A DNA stretch of 11,378 nucleotides from Opitutaceae bacterium (GTDB lineage Bacteria; Verrucomicrobiota; Verrucomicrobiia; Opitutales; Opitutaceae). The stretch covers positions 1-11,378 of the forward strand of contig SYDD01000379.1 in NCBI GenBank assembly GCA_005786775.1. Direction: 5' to 3'. The notes under the pieces are model-generated. The model was not told the DNA's origin, did no database searches, and worked only from the letters and a program-made list of their open reading frames with translations. The position numbers and the translations under genes are program-made. Within the stretch, counting starts at the first letter, position 1. The number at the start of each line of letters is the position of its first letter. Positions 6,427 to 11,378 of the stretch are shown here, one piece after another.

Positions 6427-7928
6427 ACGCGCTCCCCTGGACCATCTACGTTTCCTTCGCCGGCGCGGCGCTGCTGCTGGCGCTGGGGCGCGCGTCACCC
6501 GGCGCGGCGCGGGGACTGGCGCTGGCGACGGCGCTGACCGGGGCGGCGGCAGGGGCCGCGGGCGCCTTGGGCTTCACGGCGCAGCCGGGGCTGCAGACGC
6601 TGGTCGACACGCCCTGGGTGGCGGGCATCGGCATCCGCTATCATCTGGCCGCGGACGGGATCAGCATCGTGCTCGTGCTGCTCACGGGCCTCGCGGCGAC
6701 GGCGGGCGTCCTCTTCTCCTGGAACGTGCGCGAGCGGGTGGCGGAATTCTTCGCCCTGTACTTCCTGCTGATCGGTGGGGTCTACGGCGTGTTCCTCAGC
6801 GCCGACGCGTTCCTGCTCTTCGTCTTCTACGAGATCGCGATCGTGCCGAAGTACTTCCTGATCGCGGGCTGGGGTTCGACGAACCGCGAGTACGCGGCGA
6901 TGAAGCTCGTCCTGTACTCGTTCGCGGGCAGCGCGCTCGTGCTCGCCGGGCTGCTCTGGGCCCACGCCGCGGGTGGCGGACGGGGCTTCGGTTTCGCGGA
7001 ACTGGCCCGCGCCGCGTCCGCCCTGCCCGCCGCGCAGCAGGTGCCGCTCTTCGGTCTCCTGTTCGTGGGGTTCGGGGTGCTGGCGGGCCTCTTCCCGTTC
7101 CACACTTGGGCGCCGACCGGCCACGTGGCGGCCCCGACCGGCGTCTCGATGCTGCTCGCGGGGGTAGTGATGAAGCTGGGGGCGTACGGCTGCCTGCGCC
7201 TCGCGCTCCCGCTCTGCCCGGCCGGTTTCGCCGCGTGGCAGCCCGTGCTCGGCGGGCTCGCGCTCGCGGGCATCCTTTACGGCGGCTTCGTCGCGCTCGT
7301 GCAGGAGGACTTCAAGTTCGTCATCGGTTACTCGAGCGTCAGCCATATGGGTTTCGTGCTGCTGGGGCTCGCGGCGGCGACCCCGCAGGCGCTGGCGGGC
7401 GCGGTGCTCCAGATGTTCTCTCACGGGGTGATCGCCGGCCTGCTCTTCGCGGTCGTGGGGCGGATGGTGTACGATCGCGTCCACACCCGCCGGCTCGACC
7501 GACTGCAGGCGCTGGGCCTGCACCGCCACCTGCCGTTCCCGGCCCTCGTGTTCGTGCTCGCCGCGCTCGCCTCGATGGGCATGCCGGGCTTCAGCGGCTT
7601 CCCGGCGGAGCTCTCGATCCTGATCGGCACTTGGCGGACGGCGCCGCTGTGGGCACTTGGCGCCGCGGCGGGCATCGTGGTCGCGGCCGCCTTCACACTG
7701 CGCGTGCTCCAAGTCGCCTTCTTCGGGCCGTCCGAGCAGGCCACGGCCGCCGAGGCTCCGCCGGTGCCTGATCCCGAGCCGATCACCTGGCCGGAAAGGG
7801 CGGGGGCCGCACTCCTGCTGGCGGCGACGGTGTATGCCGGCCTCAAGCCGGATGCGCTGCTCGGGTGGATCCTGCCGGCCCTGCAGTCGCCCGCCCTGCA
7901 ACCGATCCTGCGGGGCAACACGCCGTGA
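6423..7928 (+). CDS. nuoM: NADH-quinone oxidoreductase subunit M, second copy lacking the TM7 lysine
   Basis: This is a second, clearly divergent NuoM-family protein (501 residues, about 14 helices), the presumed fourth pump-like subunit. Recognisable blocks are FVFYEIAIVPKYFLIAGWGS (TM5, Glu137), PFHTWAPTGHVAAPTGVSML (about 225-244), VVMKLGAYG (TM8, Lys251), QEDFKFVIGYSSVSHMGF, and MPGFSGFPAELSIL (TM12, Glu396). At the TM7 lysine position the sequence reads FGVLAGLFPFH, with Leu220 (codon ctg, 7080-7082). It lies exactly 31 residues before Lys251, as the TM7 and TM8 lysines do in the first copy. A lysine not seen in the first copy, Lys143, follows six residues after Glu137. The reading frame is intact and otherwise well conserved, so this is not a pseudogene. 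The two NuoMs are too different to be a recent tandem duplication. The ATG overlaps the first nuoM stop; the stop overlaps the nuoN start. Confidence 0.93.
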   Translation: MNALPWTIYVSFAGAALLLALGRASPGAARGLALATALTGAAAGAAGALGFTAQPGLQTLVDTPWVAGIGIRYHLAADGISIVLVLLTGLAATAGVLFSWNVRERVAEFFALYFLLIGGVYGVFLSADAFLLFVFYEIAIVPKYFLIAGWGSTNREYAAMKLVLYSFAGSALVLAGLLWAHAAGGGRGFGFAELARAASALPAAQQVPLFGLLFVGFGVLAGLFPFHTWAPTGHVAAPTGVSMLLAGVVMKLGAYGCLRLALPLCPAGFAAWQPVLGGLALAGILYGGFVALVQEDFKFVIGYSSVSHMGFVLLGLAAATPQALAGAVLQMFSHGVIAGLLFAVVGRMVYDRVHTRRLDRLQALGLHRHLPFPALVFVLAALASMGMPGFSGFPAELSILIGTWRTAPLWALGAAAGIVVAAAFTLRVLQVAFFGPSEQATAAEAPPVPDPEPITWPERAGAALLLAATVYAGLKPDALLGWILPALQSPALQPILRGNTP

Positions 7929-9379
7929 CGATCGACCATTCCGAGCTCCTGCACGCCTTCCGGCCCGAGGCCTGCCTCGTGACGGGGGCCCTGCTCGTCC
8001 TCGGGCTTGACCTCGCGGCCGGCCGCGGTCGACCCCCCGAACGCCGCGCGCAGAACGCCGCGCTGCTCGGCCTCCTCGCGCTCGCCGCGGCCCTGGCCGC
8101 GAGCTTCGCCGCCGCACCCGCGGGGCCTCTCGCGGCCGGGACGATGCTGCTGGACCCCCTCGCAAGGATCACCCGCGCCGGCGTGCTCGGCCTCGCCCTC
8201 CTCGCGCTGGCCGCCACTCCCGGGACCCTGCGCCTACCACACGCGGCGGAGTACGTCGCGCTACTGCTGTTCGCAACCGCCGGCTTCACGCTGATGGCCG
8301 GGACCACGTCGCTGCTGCTCGGGTTCGTCGCGCTCGAATTGGCGAGCATCGCCCTCTACCTGCTCGCCGGCTTCGACAAGGCGCGGCCCGAATCCGCGGA
8401 AGCGGCCCTCAAGTACTTCCTGTTCGGCGCCGTGGCCGCCGCCTTCCTGCTCTTCGGTTTCAGCCTCCTGTACGGGCTCACTGGCGCCCTCGACCTGCCG
8501 GGCATCTCCCGCGGGCTTGCCGCGCAGCCCGCCTCCCCGCTGCTGCTGGTCGCGGTCGTGATGGTGCTCGTCGGCTTCGGGTTCAAGGCCGCGGCTGCCC
8601 CCTTCCACCTCTGGGCGCCCGACGTCTACCAGGGCGCTCCCGCCCCCGCGGCGGCCCTGATCGCCTCCGCGGCCAAGCTGGCCGGGCTCGCCTTCTTCCT
8701 GCGTCTGCTCGGGTCCGGCCTTTCCGGTTCAGGGGCGGACGGCGAGCCGGCGCCTTGGACCGGCGCCGTGGCCATGCTGGCCGTGCTGTCGCTGCTCGTG
8801 GGCAACATCGCCGCGCTCGGCCAAGGCAACGTCCGCCGGCTGCTCGCCTACTCCGCGGTCGCCCATGCCGGCGTGCTGCTCCTCGGCGTGCTGGTCAGCG
8901 CGCGGGCGGGGCCCGGCCCCGCGGTCTACTACGCGGTGACCTACGGGCTCGCCACGGTCGGCGCGTTCATCGTGCTCGCGGTGCTCGACGGCGAGGGCGG
9001 GGCGCAGACGCCCGCCGACCTCGCGGGACTGCACGGTCGCTCGCCGCTGCTGGCCGGGGCGCTCGCCGCCTGCCTGTTGTCCCTCGCCGGCATCCCGCCC
9101 CTCGCCGGATTCCTCGGGAAATTCCTGCTCTTCGCCGAGGCCCTGAAGGCGGGCGGCCCAACTTCCCTGACGGGCGGCATCGCGCTGCTCGCGATCGCGC
9201 TGAGCGCCGTCGCCCTGTACTACTATCTGGTCGTGCTGAAGGAGGCGCTGGTCCGCGGGCCCACGCCCGGCGCTCCGGCGATCCGCGTCCCCGCGGGGGC
9301 CGCGCTGAGCCTCCTCGCGACGGTCGCGCTGCTGCTGGTGCTCGGCCTCCTCCCCGATCTCCTGCTCCAGCGTTTTTGA
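7925..9379 (+). CDS. nuoN: NADH-quinone oxidoreductase subunit N
   Basis: NuoN is the antiporter-like pump nearest to NuoK and NuoJ. The 484-residue protein has the family length, about 14 helices and a full residue set: TM5 Glu138 (ALELASIALYLLAGF), TM7 Lys221 (GFGFKAAAAPFHLWAPDVYQG), TM8 Lys251 (ASAAKLAGLAFFLRL) and TM12 Lys399 (LAGFLGKFLLF). The 30-residue spacing of Lys221 and Lys251 equals that of E. coli NuoN (217 and 247). NIAALGQGNVRRLLAYSAVA is the conserved region before the broken helix. The GTG at 7925 overlaps the stop of the second nuoM (GTGA), like nuoH and nuoK in this operon. A longer in-frame reading from further upstream would lie inside the second nuoM and is unlikely. This is the last gene of the operon; a convergent gene begins 24 bases after its stop. 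Confidence 0.96.
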   Translation: MTIDHSELLHAFRPEACLVTGALLVLGLDLAAGRGRPPERRAQNAALLGLLALAAALAASFAAAPAGPLAAGTMLLDPLARITRAGVLGLALLALAATPGTLRLPHAAEYVALLLFATAGFTLMAGTTSLLLGFVALELASIALYLLAGFDKARPESAEAALKYFLFGAVAAAFLLFGFSLLYGLTGALDLPGISRGLAAQPASPLLLVAVVMVLVGFGFKAAAAPFHLWAPDVYQGAPAPAAALIASAAKLAGLAFFLRLLGSGLSGSGADGEPAPWTGAVAMLAVLSLLVGNIAALGQGNVRRLLAYSAVAHAGVLLLGVLVSARAGPGPAVYYAVTYGLATVGAFIVLAVLDGEGGAQTPADLAGLHGRSPLLAGALAACLLSLAGIPPLAGFLGKFLLFAEALKAGGPTSLTGGIALLAIALSAVALYYYLVVLKEALVRGPTPGAPAIRVPAGAALSLLATVALLLVLGLLPDLLLQRF

Positions 9380-9403
9380 GGCGGGCGCGCCACCGGCCCG
9401 GGA

Positions 9404-10519
9404 TCAGCGCAGCCGCAGGAACAGCCAGCCGGCAATCGCCGTCATCCCGGCGTTGGGCAGCCACGCCGCAATCACCGGCGCGACTGCCCCCCTGGTCGCC
9501 AGCGTCGTGGCGGCCGTAGTCAGCACGTAGTAGAGAAAAAAGAGCCCGATGGATTTAGAAACGCCCACCGCGGGATTCACCCGGACCCCGGACACCGCGA
9601 AGGGGATGGCGATCGCGATGACGATGAGCGGGCCCACCACGTCTGCCAGCAGCCCGTAGTAGCGGACGGCGTAGGCGGGAAGCTTGGGGCTGCCCTCCCG
9701 GGCCAGATGGTCGACAAGTTGCCCAAGCTCGTGGAATGAGAGGCGCGAGGCCTTGCGGTCGATCAGGAGCATCAGTTCCGGATCTTCGTCGTAGCCGGGC
9801 TCCCGACGCTCGCGGAAAGGCGTGGCCGCCATCAGTTCTCCGGTATCCGGGGCGAACACCAGCTCGCGCCCGTCGCGGAAGACCCAACCGCCGGACTGCG
9901 GGTCGCGCCACGCCTCCGCCGCGACGAGCCGGCGCCGCTCGCGGCGGTCGGGGTCGAGCTCCGACACCGAGACGCCGTAGCCGCGCTCCCGCGCCTTGCT
10001 GTAGCGGTTCAGGAACCAGACGCGGCGGGCCTCCGGATGGTCGAAGGCCACACTGAACACCGCCCCCACCCGGTCCGCCGGCAGCGCCCGCGCCGTCTGG
10101 TGGCGGAACTCCAGTTCCTCGCGGAGCGCGCGCGACTCCTCGACCGACCACGGCACGACGGTCGTATTGAGCCACCAGGACAACCCGCAGCAGGCGAGCC
10201 CGACCAGCCACACGGGGGCGGTCATCCGCGCGAATCCGATCCCGGCCGCCCGGAGCGCCGTCAGCTCGTTGGCGCGATGCAGCTTCCCGAGCACGAAGAG
10301 CAGCGAGACCAGCAACGACAGCGGCAGCACCACCGAGAAGAAGCTCGGCAGCCGCACCGCCACGTACCGGGCCAGCTCCGCCGGCCCCGCGCCCACTTGG
10401 TTGAGATCGCGCAGATCACTGAACAGCACCTGGACGACCAGCAGCCCGCCGGTGGCCAGCAGCACCAGGCCGAGGATCTGGAGCCACTCGCGGAGCAGGT
10501 GGCGATCGAACGTGTTCAC
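9404..10519 (-). CDS. LptF/LptG-family lipopolysaccharide export permease
   Basis: These proteins pair with the LptB ATPase in the inner membrane and pull LPS out for delivery to the LptC-A-D bridge. The 371-residue product has the family plan: three N-terminal helices (about 12-35, 53-80, 100-120), a periplasmic beta-jellyroll domain (about 125-280) and three C-terminal helices (about 285-370). The cytoplasmic coupling segment LHRANELTALRAAG (80-93) and the PxxYxxRYYG...VGPLIVIAIAIPFAVSGVR block (281-313) are diagnostic. The N-terminus NTFDRHLLREWL resembles the common DRYLLRE start of LptG, but F and G are hard to separate by eye, so no symbol is given. The GTG at 10519 fits the family N-terminus. 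Another in-frame GTG (10546) would add nine residues (GAAPTTRR-type) with no better ribosome site. The gene is unrelated to the nuo operon and converges on it. Confidence 0.9.
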   Translation of the reverse strand: MNTFDRHLLREWLQILGLVLLATGGLLVVQVLFSDLRDLNQVGAGPAELARYVAVRLPSFFSVVLPLSLLVSLLFVLGKLHRANELTALRAAGIGFARMTAPVWLVGLACCGLSWWLNTTVVPWSVEESRALREELEFRHQTARALPADRVGAVFSVAFDHPEARRVWFLNRYSKARERGYGVSVSELDPDRRERRRLVAAEAWRDPQSGGWVFRDGRELVFAPDTGELMAATPFRERREPGYDEDPELMLLIDRKASRLSFHELGQLVDHLAREGSPKLPAYAVRYYGLLADVVGPLIVIAIAIPFAVSGVRVNPAVGVSKSIGLFFLYYVLTTAATTLATRGAVAPVIAAWLPNAGMTAIAGWLFLRLR

Positions 10520-10623
10520 GCGCCGAGTTGTAGGCGCGGCGCCCACCGCGGAAAGCCTAAAGCCCCGCCTCTCGCAGACTGCGGGGTTGAAATGCGCCCG
10601 AACCCGCCGTTACCTCCCGCCCC
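10520..10623. promoter_or_regulatory. Divergent intergenic spacer between the lpt permease and livK-like genes
   Basis: This 104-base spacer separates two divergently transcribed genes and must hold their promoters unless these lie within the genes. I see no convincing -35/-10 pair on either strand. TTGAAA occurs at 10587-10592, but the sequence 17 bases later (TTACCT) is a poor -10. A GC-rich inverted repeat lies in the middle. Just ahead of the livK-like ATG the DNA is pyrimidine-rich (cctcccgcccc), so that gene has no Shine-Dalgarno sequence. Confidence 0.4.
10561..10588. repeat. Inverted repeat in the divergent spacer
   Basis: CCCCGC (10563-10568) and GCGGGG (10581-10586) face each other across a 12-base loop. 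On the + strand the stem can extend to 8 pairs (AGCCCCGC/GCGGGGTT) with one G-U. An alternative small hairpin, CGCA-GAC-TGCG (10573-10583), uses part of the same bases. There is no T-run after it on the + strand. It could be an operator or leader hairpin, or chance in G+C-rich DNA. Confidence 0.35.
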
Positions 10624-11378
10624 ATGCGATCTGTCCACCCCGCCCTCGCCGCCCTCGCACTCCTCTTCACCGCCTCGGCCGCCGCTGCGGGTGAGCCCGC
10701 CTCGATCCGGGTCGGACTGTTCGCCTCGCTCACCGGCAAGGAGGCAGCCTTCGGCCAGGCCACGCGCAAGGGCGTCGAGCTCGCGGTCGAGGAGCTAAAT
10801 GCGGCGGGCGGCCTGCTCGGCCGGCGTTTCGAGCTGGTGATCGAGGACAATCAGTCCAAGGCCGGCGAGTCGGCCACCGTTGCGAAGAAGCTGATCGCGC
10901 GCGACAAGGTGGTCGCCCTGATCGGCGAGGTCGCCTCCAGCCGCTCGCTCGAGGCCGCGCCGATCGCGCAGCAGAGCCGCGTGCCGATGATCTCCCCCTC
11001 CTCGACCAACCCCAAGGTCACCGAGATCGGCAACTACGTCTTCCGGGTGTGCTTCATCGACCCCTTCCAGGGCGTGGTGATGGCCAAGTTCGCGCGCCAG
11101 AGCCTCAAGCTGCAGCGGGTCGCGCTCCTCACCTCCGTCTCCTCCGCCTACAGCGTCGGGCTGGCGAAATACTTCCGCGAACACTTCACCGGGGCCGGCG
11201 GTACGGTCGCGCTGGAACAGAAGTACTCGGAGGGCGACAAGGACTTCAAGGCCCAGCTCACCGCGATCAAGGCGGCCGGCGTCGAGGGCATCTTCGTCCC
11301 CGGCTACTACACCGAGGCGGCCCTCATCTGCAAACAGGCGCGCGAGCTCGGCCTGAACCTGCCCCTCTTCGGCGGCGA
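10624..11378 (+). CDS. ABC transporter periplasmic substrate-binding protein, LivK/branched-chain amino-acid type (3' end outside window)
   Basis: The first 251 residues of a type I periplasmic binding protein (Peripla_BP_6, leucine/isoleucine/valine-binding-protein family) are present. Residues 1 to about 22 form a Sec signal peptide (short basic start, hydrophobic core, ASAAAAG end) with no lipobox Cys, so a soluble periplasmic protein is expected. Family blocks follow: IRVGLFASLTGKEAAFGQ (28-45), GVELAVEELNAAGGLLG, the conserved EDNQSKAGES, the ligand-loop region IGEVASSRSLEAAPIAQQ, PMISPSSTNP, and YVFRVCFIDPFQG. The second lobe begins around VALLTSVSSAYSVG. The ligand cannot be told from sequence alone: branched-chain amino acids, other amino acids, amides or urea are all served by this family. 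Livestock permease and ATPase genes are expected downstream but are not visible. The ATG is the only start that gives a complete signal peptide. Confidence 0.92.
   Translation, partial: MRSVHPALAALALLFTASAAAAGEPASIRVGLFASLTGKEAAFGQATRKGVELAVEELNAAGGLLGRRFELVIEDNQSKAGESATVAKKLIARDKVVALIGEVASSRSLEAAPIAQQSRVPMISPSSTNPKVTEIGNYVFRVCFIDPFQGVVMAKFARQSLKLQRVALLTSVSSAYSVGLAKYFREHFTGAGGTVALEQKYSEGDKDFKAQLTAIKAAGVEGIFVPGYYTEAALICKQARELGLNLPLFGG

Noticed and set aside
7071..7103. Second nuoM as a decaying pseudogene, explaining the lost TM7 lysine
   Set aside because: The frame is open for 501 codons, start and stop are coupled to its neighbours, and the TM5, TM8 and TM12 charged residues and helix motifs are intact. 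That indicates selection rather than decay.
6495..8165. A 556-codon open frame on the - strand opposite the second nuoM and nuoN
   Set aside because: It is Arg/Glu/Gly/Gln-rich with no recognisable domain, a typical antisense shadow in DNA with G/C third positions. The + strand reading is unambiguously NuoM and NuoN.
9382..9400. Possible terminator hairpin (CGGGC/GCCCG) between the convergent nuoN and lpt permease genes
   Set aside because: The stem is only five pairs with a 9-base loop and no T-run on either strand. A terminator is expected here but this is too weak to call.
10587..10615. TTGAAA as a -35 box for the livK-like gene
   Set aside because: The partner at 17 bases (TTACCT) matches only two of six -10 bases, and the implied start would leave almost no leader.
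1..11378. tRNA, rRNA, CRISPR arrays, insertion sequences or phage genes
   Set aside because: None was seen on reading both strands. The window is almost fully occupied by the genes listed.

Overview
The window holds the distal part of a respiratory complex I (NDH-1, nuo) operon on the + strand, followed by a convergent LptF/LptG-family permease gene and the start of a periplasmic amino-acid-type ABC binding protein. The DNA is very G+C-rich with strong G/C third-position bias. A diderm bacterium is implied by the LPS-export permease and by a periplasmic binding protein with a signal peptide that carries no lipobox. The gene content and protein style suggest Verrucomicrobiota (Opitutales-like). 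That placement is an impression from memory, and Acidobacteriota, Gemmatimonadota or Planctomycetota are not excluded.

Layout: 3' end of nuoD (2-217), nuoI (228-845), nuoH (842-2074), nuoJ (2079-2576), nuoK (2573-2884), nuoL (2888-4903), a first nuoM (4900-6426), a second, divergent nuoM (6423-7928) and nuoN (7925-9379). Every junction is either a 4-base ATGA/GTGA overlap or a gap of 3-10 bases, so this is one tightly coupled transcription and translation unit. On the - strand, lptG/lptF (9404-10519) ends 24 bases from nuoN. A 104-base divergent spacer (10520-10623) then precedes a livK-like gene (10624 to the window edge).

The complex is not the textbook version. nuoE, nuoF and nuoG are absent between nuoD and the membrane-arm genes, and the order is D-I-H rather than D-(EFG)-H-I. 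There are four antiporter-like subunits (L, M1, M2, N) instead of three. NuoL carries a lateral-helix segment about 24-33 residues longer than in the reference proteins I can recall, as needed to span an extra pump. This fits the class of modified complex I with a fourth pumping subunit described by Chadwick and colleagues (ISME J, 2018), so the architecture itself is known.

The less expected points are within the proteins. The second NuoM lacks the TM7 lysine of the proton path (Leu220 sits there, exactly 31 residues before the retained TM8 Lys251). It has gained a lysine (Lys143) six residues after the TM5 glutamate. The NuoL lateral-helix extension shows a faint internal repeat of about 26 residues. 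NuoI has an Ala/Pro-rich tail, and NuoH has extra N- and C-terminal segments plus a loop insertion near the quinone site. Together the genes would form a quinone-reducing, ion-pumping membrane enzyme whose electron input (NADH module encoded elsewhere, ferredoxin, or another donor) cannot be decided from this window.
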